Origin: Artocarpus heterophyllus
Taxonomy: Eukaryota > Streptophyta > Magnoliopsida > Rosales > Moraceae
Direction of reading: 5' to 3'
Assembly: GCA_025403435.1 (NCBI GenBank)
Contig: CM046349.1
Coordinates: 20,668,004-20,732,003 of the forward strand
Length of the DNA stretch: 64,000 bases
In this document: in pieces, positions 23,331 to 35,064 of the stretch
How positions within the stretch are numbered: the first letter of the stretch is position 1
Layout of the letters: each line of letters starts with the position of its first letter
Program-made: the position numbers and the translations under genes
The notes under the pieces: model-generated
What the model was told of the DNA's origin: nothing
Database searches by the model: none
The model's input: the letters and a program-made list of their open reading frames with translations, nothing else

Positions 23331-24992
23331 TTGGTTTTTACATAAATTTACGAGTTTGCGATCATGTTATATGTATAAATTTTGTGATCTTAGTCTCTCC
23401 TATGCTTGAATTTAATTTTATAAAGAGTTAGCACTCTAGGTTTTTATATATTATATATGTTGTTATGGATTATGTGGTAAATGTTCATTAATTAATTATG
23501 GTTGATTAAATCATTATTTAATTACTTATTAATAAATTAATTTATACTGGTTATGGTTCCTTAGAGGTTAGAATGTGTATCGAGATTTTTCATGTAATTA
23601 GATGGCAAACTATCATCTCCGTCTAGGAATTATTATTTATTTTTAAAATTTGTAAGAATTTTGTAATTAAATAATTATTCGGAGAAGACGAATCTAGAAG
23701 ATGGATGATGGTGTTCCTAGGTATTTCCTGAGTCTCTAATTTTATGTTTTTGAATTGTTGAAAATAAAATTGATAAATTGCTTTAAAATTGTATTTTTTG
23801 GAATAGAGATTTCTGCTCGGTCGGCATGTCGGACCCACCAGTTCGGCAGGCCGATGGTCGTAGATGGCAGGCCTGAGGTAAGGTTCAGTAGGCTGACAGC
23901 GAGGCAAAAATCAGAGGCTCTGTCGGCAGGCCAAACTTTCATGAATCAGCTGTTCGATCTTCCTAATTGGCAGGCTGATGGAGCATAATCGACAGGCCGA
24001 TCACCTAGATCGCCCTGCCAACCGAGAGGTGGAAAATTTTTCAAAAAAGGTGCATTTTCTAATGTAGTTTTAATTTTTATTTTTGGGACAATTCTGAGAA
24101 ACATTAAATTTGGATATGACCAGAAATATTAGGTACTCGATTCATACAAGATTGAAGACTCGAAGATGGGCATTACATGAAGAAGGATACAGCTTGAGGA
24201 TTCAAGGATGAAGAATCGATAATATGTCTCGATTATTCTCTTGTAATCATAGTTTTCTATTCTCTAGGGTGGAACCATAATATTACGGTTATTATTATTT
24301 TGCTTGTAGCTTTGCTTGATTGCTTTACTTGTCTACATTATAATATGATTTGCCATGTATATTGATAGCATGTCATATAGAACAGGGAGTGCCGCTCATA
24401 TTAAAATTATTCATGCATGTTCTTAAAAATAAAACCTTGATTTCAAAAGATTGAGTGGGAGAAGGTTTTCGAAGAGAAAACCTAAGGCCTCCATTGTTGG
24501 TCCATAGGTAGAACATGGTAGTCCCAACCCCTAGGAAGGGATTTCTAACATGTACCAGATTGGATCTTTGAAAGGATAAGGTATTTTAGCATGATTTATG
24601 GTTGCACACCCCTAGGTGGTGATTATAAATCATCGATAAAATATTAAAATGATGGTCATACATTTACGTTAATTTTATTATTAACCTCCCCTAGGATTTC
24701 CGTTAATAGAATTAATGGCCAAAGAAATGATTATTAATATATGCTGGATCATATAGTTCCTGGATGGTATATATTAATCAGGAGGGGATCTGTGTTTCTG
24801 ATTGAATTTGGCATGGCTATCCTAGGAGCTTGTTGAATTCTAAGTTGGGAATTATCGTTGTAAGGTGGTGATATTTTCAAGGTTTTGACACATAAACACA
24901 TTTGTATGTTTTTACATGATTGTGTTATCTTACTAAATTATTATTATATGTTTGCTTATGTTTGGTATATGATTCTTTATTGTAGATTAAAA
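23331..24992 (+). other. Copia leader with GGCAGGCCGAT motif cluster
   Basis: Untranslated leader between primer binding site and gag. At 23817-24020 it holds a GC-rich cluster of variants of TCGGCAGGCCGATGG, each able to form a small hairpin (TCGGC, AG, GCCGA). The rest is A/T-rich and matches the leader of the C-D element (31183-32872). Confidence 0.8.
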
Positions 24993-26080
24993 ATGTCTAA
25001 AAATGCTTTATCATCGATACTTGACAAAAACCTATTAACTGGAGAGAATTATAATGATTGGAAACGAAACTTGGATATCGTCCTCCCCTTTGAGAAACTG
25101 AAATATGTACGGACAACCCCTTATCCTCCCGATCTCGGAAGACTCAACTAATGAGCAATTCCAAGAGTATGATCGCTAGAAAGATGCTAATGATCATGTC
25201 TGCTGCTATGTATGGCTAGCATGAATAACGTACTGCAGGCTTAATATTAGGATTATGAGACTGCAAAGCAGATCTTGGATAATCTTGAGGATATGTTTGG
25301 AGGCCAGGCCATAACAAAGCGGCAAAGGACGCTTCAGAAACTCTTAAACTGTAAGCAGAGACCGGGGACATCTGTAAAGAAGCACATGATGTTGGTAATG
25401 GGTTACCTCGTTGAGGTTCAAACCAATGGAGCCGACATCGATGCTAAAACTCAGATGACTATGGTCTTTGAGACTCTGTTAAAGGAATTTATTCCATTTA
25501 AAGCTACTTTTAATTTAAGCAATAGACGAGATATGACCTTGACTAAATTAATGAAATAGTTACAGGAGTTTGAACTGCTGATCAGGGAGTCTCCTGTGGG
25601 TGGAGAGACCAACATGGTCGCTGCTTTTGGTTCCAATCACAACTTTAGGAATGGAAAGAAGCAACAGGCCAAGAACAGGAAGTCTTCTATTCTTGCTAGG
25701 ACCAAGAGCAAGAAGAAGAAGAAGAAGAAGAAGAATCCCAAGAAGCTTAAGTGCTTCTTCTGTGGGAAGGTCGGACACATAAAGAAGCATTGCAAGGACT
25801 TCCTTTCCAAAGGAGGTAGGTGTGATCTTCTGTATATAGAAACTTTTTTGGTTGAGGAATCAAGTGACATTTGGGTCATAGATTCCGGTGCAACTAATCA
25901 TGTTTGTGTTTCTCTATAGGGTTTCAAAGAAATGAGAAGTCTGTTGCATGAAGACTTCACGCTTCAGATGGGTGATGAATCCTTGGTCTCAACAGAAGCA
26001 GTGGGAGACATCCATCTTTATTTTGATAATTATAGGAATTTATTTTTGCAAGATTGTTTTTATGTTCCTAAATTTAAAAG
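24993..26080 (+). pseudogene. Copia gag/protease remnant, truncated
   Basis: It starts with the same gag N-terminus as the full element (MSKNALSSILDKNLLTGEN). Further along are the UBN2-type gag domain (25275-25557, with MFGGQAITKRQRTLQKL), a long Lys run from an (AAG)n tract (about 25705-25735), the CCHC knuckle CFFCGKVGHIKKHC and the protease active-site start VIDSGATNHVC. Stops and frame breaks occur at about 25149, 25222, 25243, 25557 and 25917. The coding similarity ends abruptly within VPKFKR at 26080, where CACTA-derived sequence begins. Integrase, reverse transcriptase and RNase H are missing. Confidence 0.9.
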
Positions 26081-26227
26081 ATAAGATTTTATTTAGAGAG
26101 ACCTATATAGTTTACTTACATGTGCGGCTTCCGCAGCCTCATTCACTTAGCCCCTATCTTGGTAAAAATGTTGAGTATGCGAGTTGTTGATCAAGGATTA
26201 TGGCTAGCCTATCTCAAGGTTTATCTA
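26078..26227 (+). repeat. Second copy of the CACTA flank preceding an LTR
   Basis: These ~150 bp repeat 21136-21285 with five single-base differences, all transitions (for example GCGACTTCCAC versus GCGGCTTCCGC). As in the first copy, the segment ends ATCTA directly before a TGTTAGAC LTR start. At the left junction AAATTTAAAAG (Copia) is joined to ATAAGATTTT (CACTA) with AAG shared by both sources, which suggests end joining at microhomology. Confidence 0.9.
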
Positions 26228-28233
26228 TGTTAGACATGTATGCCCTAAGGAGTGAAAATGTAATAAGTTTTTGGAGACATTTTTATCAATAAAGAATTTA
26301 TTTATTGTTTATATACCAAATCTTGTCCTCTTTACGTTTATATTTATTGAATGTATGTTAAGCAAACAATAGTCTAAGACTGTCGGTCTAAACCTTAAGA
26401 ATTGGGCATATGATGGACAGATTATGTGGAAGACATGATTCTTAAGGTGATGGTCTAAATCGTAAGATCCGCAATAGAGGGAATAAAGTTGGGTGCTTTA
26501 TTTATGTAAAGATTGTTATGTTGTCTATATCCCTTTTGGGAGATGGTTTGTCTTGACCATCGGAGTTGGACTTAGTGAATAGAAACATTAGCACGTTGTC
26601 ATAGGTGATGATGTGTTGGATCGAAACATAAAGTGAATTGATTTGGATTAATAATTCTATCTCGGTAAATCAATTCATTTTAGACAGTCATTTGTATTGT
26701 ATCTTAATCTTAAGATGAATAGTGGACTCGTTGTCTCGACTTGTGTCTTTTGATGTGCCAAAGGGTGACACCCACATCTCAATAGTGGTATACATGCCGG
26801 TACGTTGGAGGCATGACTCTTGATAACGTAAACTTGTTATTCATAGATATGGAATCCATAGCTCCTCTTTAGGAGTAATGATATCCTCTTATATGCATTG
26901 TCCTGTAATTAGAAAACTGGAGCACTCAACCATTTGGATACATAGGTGTAACCAAATGTTATATTATCTTTGGATAGTAAGTTTTCTGATGGTGAGACAA
27001 TGGAACTAATATAAAAATAATCGGGAAGGTAAGACAGAACTTGTCCTTAAGCCGATTATGGATTTTCATATGGGGATATGATACACTGTGATATGTCATG
27101 GAGACTTAGCTATACGAGCTTCGTAATTCTATAAAGTTTGAGAGTGCAGCTCCAAGCTTTTAGTGGAGTAATGTTGGAGGTGATAATTGTGAAATGTATA
27201 TCTGGGATATTGGGTTTCATAATTATCATGAGCTTGAACTTTATAGGCCCATTTGGTTCCCTTTGCTAGCTCACAAGATCCTGTAACGACACGGCGTACT
27301 TTTTCAATAATTGACGACTTATGTCGGATTTATCAGATTGGTTTAAAAGAATTAAATAATTCATGTTTGTTTATCGGTTAAATTAATTTTGTAGGAAATT
27401 AATTTAAGATAAACTTGTTGAATTATTGGGATCAGATAATTCTTGTCTGTTTATCAGTTGATTTAATTTTGGATAAATTAGATCAAGATAAACTTGTAGA
27501 ATTATTGTGAATTGATTTATTTTCTTAGAGATTATCTTGATAAAGTTTGTTTTGATCAGATAACTTTTCTATTGGGTTATTTGAATTAAAACTGAGACTT
27601 TATCTTATAGAATCTCAGGTGGAAAATAAAAGATTCGTGGAAATATTAACACCGGAGTTTGGCCTGCCGAATGACGTGTTCGGCCTGCCGATGGGGCCTG
27701 TTTGGCCTACCGATCAACGAGCGATAAGATTACACGTTTTCACGTAGATCTTATCAGATATTGATCCAAACTTGATTCTGTTTCGAGTTTTTGAGACTAA
27801 TCTGATCAGGACTGACCACAGGATCAATAGCTATATAAAGGGAGTGAGTCTCATGATTTACTTAGATCAATTGAGAGATTAAGAGTGATACTCTTCTGGT
27901 GAGCATCTGAAAACTCCTTGAGAGCTTTCGTTCACAAATCACGAACATTAGCTTTGGGTTCTCTCGATTGGTTGGAAGGAGGGTCACTGGTGAAAGAGCT
28001 GTACGTGTGAGCCCACACTCACTCCGGTTGTGGATAGAGAATAGCAAAGAAGACCAGTTTGTTGAGGCTCTTCTAGAACGTTACTTCTCTTCACAGGTTG
28101 CGGAGGTTCTTTGGCACACAAAGGCTAGTAAGATCTGTCTAATTTATATATATAGCATGTCAAACTTGTGTTTTAAAAATTACTCTGATATATAAAAGTT
28201 TTTAAAATTTCGCTGCGCATTGTTTTTCCAACA
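26228..28233 (+). repeat. Copia LTR B (no internal region follows)
   Basis: 2006 bp, TGTTAG at the start and CCAACA at the end, with a TATA box at 27832-27839. No primer binding site follows, so it is either a 3' LTR or a solo LTR. The first ~300 bp differ from LTR A at about 2% of positions, whereas the rest differs by about 10%. Left flank ATCTA and right flank TATAC do not form a target-site duplication. Confidence 0.9.
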
Positions 28234-29145
28234 TATACAACACTTTCCTTAAAGGTTTTATTTGCCGTCACTTAATCATGTTTACTAGAGAGTTTTGTGG
28301 CAAATTACCCCCCAGATATAACAAACACTTGAACACTATATTTAGCAATAATATAGTATTTTAGAATAAGATATGATTCTATTATAATTTTAGATTTTTT
28401 TATAGAAGACAATGGTGCCATTTGAGGAATGATCATAACCGAATTAATCCATACAACCTTTACAAAGCGTATTCTCATCAATTGTAATGGTATCTCTTTA
28501 TTCGTAAAGATGTCTATTCATGTATCTATACGTTTATTACATTGGATGTGTCCATTATTAATTGATGTTTAAGTTTGTATAGAAATACACAACTAATGAA
28601 TACACCGGTTCAGAACAACCCAAAAGACAAAATGTATCATCACCCATCAACTCGAGAGAGTGCCGCAGTGCAAACTTTTCAATGCCATGGCTCTAGGTGC
28701 ACGACACCAAAATTACTCACAAGAGCAACTGGGCACTACAGCGCTGGCGCTTGGGTAGGCCAGTGCCATCACAACTCAACGTTGTGGCACTGAGCCCTCT
28801 GTCTTTTTTTGTGTGTTGATTGCATGTTTTGGCACCGCAGCTTCAACTTTTGAGCATTGCGACATCCCGTACTGACTAAAAGATACGTTAAAAAAGTGTA
28901 TTTCACTCATTCTAACGTGTTTTTTCCCTTAAACATGTGAAAGAGATATATTACAATCTCTCCAACAACCCGTCGATGGAGTTCGACACCGAAGAAGACA
29001 AAAGACGGGTAAAAAAGAGAAATAGAGAGAGAAAATGGGGGAAGAGTAAGAGGAGAGACAGAAAACTCTAGATCAAACAAGGGGTTTTTTTATCGTATAA
29101 TTATTAACTTTGAACAATTGGTTCACAAATGATGTACATTTAAGT
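28234..29145. other. Spacer between LTR B and LTR C
   Basis: Mostly A/T-rich. A GC-rich island at 28660-28800 has several GGCACTG/CAGTGCC and GGCACTACAG words in both directions, like a transposon subterminal region, but no terminus could be fixed. A GAGA-rich purine tract lies at about 29005-29070. A 72-codon ORF at 28575-28793 through the GC-rich island has no known domain. Confidence 0.5.
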
Positions 29146-31167
29146 GTTAGACATGTATGCCCTAAGGAGTAAAAATGTAATATGTTTTTGGAGACATTTT
29201 TATCAATAAAGAATTTATTCATTTATATATACCAAATCTTGTCCTCTTTACGTTCATATTTGTTATATGTATGTTAAGCAAACAGTAATCTGAGACTGTC
29301 GGTTATAAACCTTAAGAATTGGGCATATGATGGACTGATTATGCGGAAGACACGATTCTTAAGGTGACGATCTAAAACATATGATCCGCAATCAAAGGAA
29401 TAAAGTTGGGCTATTTATTCATGAAAAGATTGTTATGTTATCTATATCCCTTTTGGGAGATGGTTTGTCTTGACCATCGAAGTTGGACTTCGTGAATAGA
29501 AACATTAGCACATTGTAATAGATGACGATGTGTTGGATGGGGACATAAAGTGAATTGATTTGGATTAATAATTCTGTCTCGGCAAATCGATTCACTTTAG
29601 ATAGTCATTTGTATTGTATCTTAATCCTGAGATAAATAGTAGGCCCATTGTCTCGACTTATGTCTTTTGATGTACCAAAGGGTGACACCCACATCTCTAT
29701 AGTGGTATGCATGCCGCTACATTGGAGGCATGACTCTTGATAGCGTAAACTTGTTATTCATAGATCTGGAATCCATAGCTCCTCTTTAGGAGTAATGATA
29801 TCCTCTTATATGCGTTGTCCTGTAATTGGAAAACTAGAGCGCTCAACCATTTGGATACACAGGTGTAACCGAATGGTATACTATCTTTGGATAGTAAGTT
29901 TTCTGATGGTGAGATAATGGAACGTAAGATAAAAATAAACAGGAAGGTAAGACAGAACTTGCCCTTAAGCAGATTATGGATTTTCATATGGGGATACGAT
30001 ACACTTTGATATGTCATGGAGACTTAGCTTTACGGGCTTCATAATTCTATAAAGTTCGAGAGTGCAGCTCCAAGCTTTTAGTGGAGTAGCGTTGGAGTTG
30101 ATAATTGTGAAATGTATATCTGGGATATTGGGTTTCATAATTATCGTGAGCTTGAACTTTATAGGTCCATTTTGGTCCCCTTTGCTAGCTCACAAAATTC
30201 TGTAACGACACGGCGTGCTTTTCCAATAATTAGTGACTTATGTCGGATTTATCAGATTGGTTTAAAAACTTGAAAGAATTAAATAATTCTTGTCTGTTTA
30301 TCAGTTGAATTAATTTTGTAAAAAATTAATTCAAGATAAACTTGTTGAATTATTGGGATCAGATAATTCTTGTCTGTTTATCAGTTGATTTAGTTTTGGA
30401 TAAATTAGATCAAGATAAACTTGTAGAATTATTGTGAATTGATTTATTTTCTTAGAGATTATTTTGATAAAGTTTTTTTTTATCAGATAACTTTTCTATT
30501 GGGTTATTTGAATCAAAACTAAGACTTTATCCTATAGAATCTCAGGTGAAAAATAAAAAATTCACGGAGATATTTACGCGGGAGTTCGGCCTGTCGATGG
30601 GGCCTGTTCGGTCTACCGATTAGGTTGTTCGGCCTATCGATCAGCAAGCGATAAGATTACGTGTTTTCATGCGGATCTTATCAGATATTGATCCGAACTT
30701 GATTCTATTTCGAGTTGTTGAGACCTAATCTGATAAGGATTGACCCCAGGACCAATCGCTATATAAAGGGAGTGAGTCTCATAATTTACTCAGATCAATT
30801 GAGAGATTAAGAGTGATACTCTTCTGGTGAGCCTCTGAAAACTCCCTGAGAGCTTTTGTTCACAAATCACGAATACTAGCTTTGGGTTCTCTTGATTGGT
30901 TGAAAGGAGAGTCACCGGTGGAAGAGCTGTATGTGTGAGCCCACACTCGCTTCGGTTGTGGATAGAGAATAGCAAAGAAGACCAGTTGGTTGAGGCTCTT
31001 CTAGAACGTTTCTTCTCTTCACAGGTTACGTAAGTTCTTCGTACACAAAGGTTAGTAAGATCTGTCTAATTTATACATATAGTATGTCAAACTTGTGTTT
31101 TAAAAAAGTACTCTGATGTTAAAATTTTTAAAATTTTGCTGCACACTTCGCATTGTTTTTTCTAACA
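29146..31167 (+). repeat. Copia LTR C (5' LTR)
   Basis: 2022 bp, TGTTAGACATGTATGCCC to TTTTTTCTAACA. It contains a TATA box (TATATAAA, 30760-30767) and, before it, GGCCTGTCGATGG / CGGTCTACCGAT words (30588-30650). It aligns along its length with LTR D. Confidence 0.93.
30760..30767 (+). promoter_or_regulatory. LTR promoter TATA box
   Basis: TATATAAAGGGAGTGAG in LTR C, conserved at 27832 in LTR B and 38430 in LTR D. It is the likely core promoter of the retrotransposon and sets the U3/R border a few tens of bases downstream. Confidence 0.7.
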
Positions 31168-31169
31168 AT

Positions 31170-31182
31170 TGGTATTAGAGCC
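31170..31182 (+). other. Primer binding site of the full-length Copia
   Basis: TGGTATTAGAGCC begins two bases after LTR C. It differs from the initiator tRNA-Met complement by one C-to-T change. Confidence 0.85.
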
Positions 31183-32872
31183 ATATTTTTTACATAAATT
31201 TACGAGTTTGTGATCATGTTATATGTATAAATTTTGTGATCTTAATCTCTCCTATGCTTGAATTGAATTTTATAGAAAGTTGACACTCTAGGTTTCTATA
31301 AATTATATAGTTGTCATGGATTTAATTTTGTGAATGTTTATTAATTAATTATGATTGATTAAATCGTTGTTTAATTATTTATTAATTAATTGATTTATAC
31401 CGGTTATGGTTCCTTAGAGGTTAGAATGTGTATCTAGGTTTTTCATGTAATTAAATAGCGGACTATCATCTCCATCTAGGAATTATTATTTATTTTAAAT
31501 TTGTAAAAAAATTTTTAATTAAATAATTATCCGGAGAAGACGGATCTAGAAGGCAGATCTAGAAGAAAGATGATGGCGCCCCTAGCTATTTCCTGAGTCT
31601 CTAATTTTATGTTTTTGAATTGTTGAAAATAAAATTGATGAATTGCATTAAAATTGTATTTTCTGGAATGAGGGATTTCTGCTTGGTCGGCATGCTGAAC
31701 ATCAGTTCGGCAGGCCGATGGTCAGATCGACAGGTCGGACGTGTGGTCCGGAAGGCCGTCAGTGGGGCAGAAATTGGCTGGCTCTGCTGACAAGCCAAAC
31801 CTTCATAGATCGGTAGGCCGATTTATTTGATCGGCAGGCCGATGAAACATGACCGACAAGCTGATCACCCAGATCGCCCTGTCGACCGAGAGCTAAAAAA
31901 AAAAAAAAAGAAGGTTTTCAGAAAAGGTGCAACTTTTTCGGTGCAATTTTAATTTTATTTTTGGGACGATTCTGAGAAACATTAAATCTGAATATGACTG
32001 AAAATATGAAGTATTTGATTCATATGGGATTGAAGACTTGAAGATAGGTATTGCATGAAGAATGATACAGCTTGAGGATTTGAGGATGAAGAATCAATAA
32101 ATGTCTCGATTATTCTCTTGTAATCTTAGTTTTCTATTATCTAGGGTGGAACCATAATATTACAGTTATTATTATTATTTTGCTTATAGCTTTGCTTGAT
32201 TGCTTTGCTTGTCTGCATTATAATATGATTTGCTATGTATATTGATAACATATCATATAGAATAGGGAGTGCCGCTCATATTAAAATTGTTCATGCATAT
32301 TCTTAAAATAAAACCTTGATTTTAAGAGATTGAGTGGGAGAAGGTTTTTGAAGAGAGGACCTAAGGCCTCCATCGTTGGTCCGTAGGTAGAACATGGTGA
32401 TCCCGACCCCTAGGAAGGGATTTCTATCATGTACCAGATTGGATCTCTAAAAGGATAAGGTATTTTAGTATGATTTATGGTTGCACACCCCTAGGTGGTG
32501 ATTATAAATCATGGATAAAATATTGAAATGATGGTTATACACTCACGTTAATTTTATTATTAACCTCCCATAGGAGCTCTGTTAATAAAATTAAAGGCCA
32601 AAGAAATGATTATTAATATATGCTAGATCATACGGGTCCTGGATGGCATATATTAATCAGGAGGGGATTCATGTTCCTGATTGAATTTGGCATGACTCCC
32701 CTAGGAGCTTGTTGAATTCTGAGTTAGGAATTATCGTTGTAAGGTTGTGATATTTTCAAAGGTTTTGACACATAAACACATTTGTATGATTTTACATGAT
32801 TGTGTTATCTTACTAAATTATTATTATATGTTTGCTTATGTTTGGTATATGATTCTTTATTGTAGATTGAAA
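31183..32872 (+). other. Copia leader with GGCAGGCCGAT motif cluster
   Basis: Leader between primer binding site and gag. At 31680-31895 there are six or more variants of TCGGCAGGCCGATG, clustered in a GC-rich island inside A/T-rich DNA. The corresponding LTR words are in the opposite sense (CGGCCTGCCGATGG). Confidence 0.8.
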
Positions 32873-33796
32873 ATGTCTAAAAACGCTTTATCATCAATAC
32901 TTGACAAAAACCTATTAACCGGTGAGAATTATAACAATTGGAAACGAAACCTAGATATCGTCCTGTCCTTTGAGAAACTGAAATATGTACTGACAACCCC
33001 TTGTCCTCTCGAGCCTATGGGAGACTCAAGTAATGAGCAATTCTAAGCGTATGATCGTTGGAAAGATGCAAATGATCAGGCCCGCTGCTATGTTATGGCC
33101 AGCATGAATAATGTGCTGCAGGCTCAACATCAGGATTATGAGACTGCAAAACAGATCTTGGATAATCTTGAGGATATGTTTGGAGGCCAGGCCATAACAA
33201 AGCGGCAAGGGGCGCTTCAGAAATTCTTAAACTGTAGACAGAGACCGGGGACATCTGTAAAGGAGCACATGATGTTGGTCATGGGTTACCTCGCTGAGGC
33301 TCAAACCAATGGAGCCGACATCGATGCTGAAACTCATATGACTATGGTCTTTGAGACTCTGTCTAAGGAATTTATTCCGTTTAGAGCTACTTTTAATTTA
33401 AGCAATAGACGGGATATGACCTTAACAGAACTAATGAAACAGTTACAGGAGTTCGAACTACTGATCAGGGAGTCTCCTGCTAGTGGTGAGGCCAACATGG
33501 TAGCTGCTTCTAGTTCCAACCCTAACTTAGGGAATGGAAAGAAGCAACAGGCCAAGAATGGGAAGTCTTCTATTCCTGCTGCTACCAAGAGCAAGAAAAA
33601 GAAGAAGAAGAACCTAAAGAAGCTTAAGTGCTTCTTCTGTGGAAAGGTCGGGCATATCAAGAAGCATTGCAAGGACTTCCTTTCCAAAGGAGGTAGGTGT
33701 GATCTTCTATATTTAGAAACTTGTTTGGTTGAGGAATCCAGTGACATCTGGGTCATAGATTCTGGTGCAACTAATCATGTTTGTGTTTCTCTGTAG
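32873..33796 (+). pseudogene. Copia gag with zinc knuckle, and start of protease
   Basis: Gag opens at the ATG at 32873 (MSKNALSSILDKNLLTGEN, then WKRNLDIVLSFEKLKYVL). After a stop at 33044-33046 the same frame continues with VMASMNNVLQAQHQDYE and the UBN2-type capsid domain to about 33480. A Lys-rich stretch precedes the CCHC knuckle CFFCGKVGHIKKHC. The aspartic protease begins at VIDSGATNHVC (active-site Asp-Ser-Gly, about 33757). A TAG at 33794-33796 replaces the Gln usually found in SLQGF. Confidence 0.93.
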
Positions 33797-35064
33797 GGGT
33801 TCAAAGAAACGAGAAGTCTGCTACATGAAGACTTCACGCTTCGAATGGGAGATGGATCCTTGGTCTTAGCAGAAGCAGTGGGAGATATCCATCTTTACTT
33901 TGATAATTATAGGAATTTAATTTTGCAAGATTGTTTTTATGTTCCTAAATTTAAAAGAAATTTAATTTCTGTATCTTGTTTATTTAAAGACTCCTACGTG
34001 GTATCTTTTAATGAAAAAGTGGTGATTCATAAAAACAAATCTTTTGTCTGTTCTGGATGGATGCAAAATAATCTATATTTTATCAAACCTAAGATGGACT
34101 TATTGCTTAATGCTGAGATAAATGATAATGACTCTAAAAGACTTAAAACTTCTCACTCTAATAAGACTTATCTTTAGCATTTGCACCTTGGTCATATTAA
34201 CCTGAATAGGATTCAAAGGTTGGTAAGGGATGGACCTTTAAGTCACTTAAAGGTGGAATCTATACCTTAATGTGAATCTTGTTTGGAGGGTAAAATGACC
34301 AAAAGACCATACGGGTCTAAGGGCAATGGGGCCAAAAGGGTTCTAGAACTTGTGCATAGTGATGTTTGCGGACCGATGAACATCCGGGCACGAGGAGGGT
34401 ATGAGTACTTTGTCACTTTTATTGATGATTACTCAAGATATGGGTATGTGTACCTATTGCACCACAAAAGCGAAACTTTTGACAATTTCAGGGAGTTTCA
34501 GGCTGAAGTGGAAAAGCAATTGGGTAGACCCATAAAGGCACTTCGATCAGATCAAGGTGGGGAATACCTTTCTGATGAGTTCTTGGAACACTTGTTAGAG
34601 AATGGGATTTTATCCCATTTGACTGAGTCGGGTACTCTGCAGCAGAATGGCATAGCAGAGAGAAAAAATAGGACTTTGTTGGACATGATTAGGTCCATGA
34701 TGAGTTATTCATCATTGCCTTTATCCTTTTGGGGATATGCACTACAAATCGCATGTTATCTTTTGAACAATGTGCCTTCAAAATCGGTCCCTAAAACTCC
34801 TCACGAGTTGTGGACAAGTAGAAAGACATCCTCAAACCATATTTGCATATGGGGATGTCCGACTCATGTCCTGTTTAAGGATCTGAATAAGTTGAAAGCA
34901 CGTTCGAAAGTTTGCATGTTTATAGGATATCCAAAAGGGACTAAAGGGGGTTATTTTTATAACCCAAAGGAAAAAAAATCGTGGTTTCAACTAATGCAAC
35001 TTTCCTTGAGGAGAGTTACATGGACGACCTTAAACCTTGAAGCAAAGTGGTGCTTGAGGAGTTA
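33797..35064 (+). pseudogene. Copia protease remainder and integrase
   Basis: The frame continues through the protease (MGDGSLVLAEAVGDIHLYF, FYVPKFKRNLISVSCL). Next is the GAG-pre-integrase zinc motif (HLHLGHINLNRIQRL, CESC) and the integrase core, with Asp in [10 protein letters not shown], Asp in [11 protein letters not shown] and Glu in [12 protein letters not shown]. Stops lie at 34175 (Trp position) and 34268. A frameshift in the A-run at about 34970-34980 moves the frame, so the end of integrase and the linker ([17 protein letters not shown]) continue in another frame with a further TGA near 35038. Confidence 0.92.

Noticed and set aside
22728..24010. GC-rich repeated words in the Copia LTR and leader as a CRISPR-like or satellite array
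   Set aside because: Spacing is irregular and the motifs move with the retrotransposon. This is eukaryotic DNA.
26228..28233. LTR B as the 3' LTR of an intact element starting with LTR A
   Set aside because: There is no polypurine tract before it. It is preceded by duplicated CACTA flank, and integrase, reverse transcriptase and RNase H are missing.
33334..33756. 140-codon ORF opposite the Copia gag
   Set aside because: It is antisense to the gag coding region and has no known antisense product. The Lys codon run becomes a Phe/Leu run.
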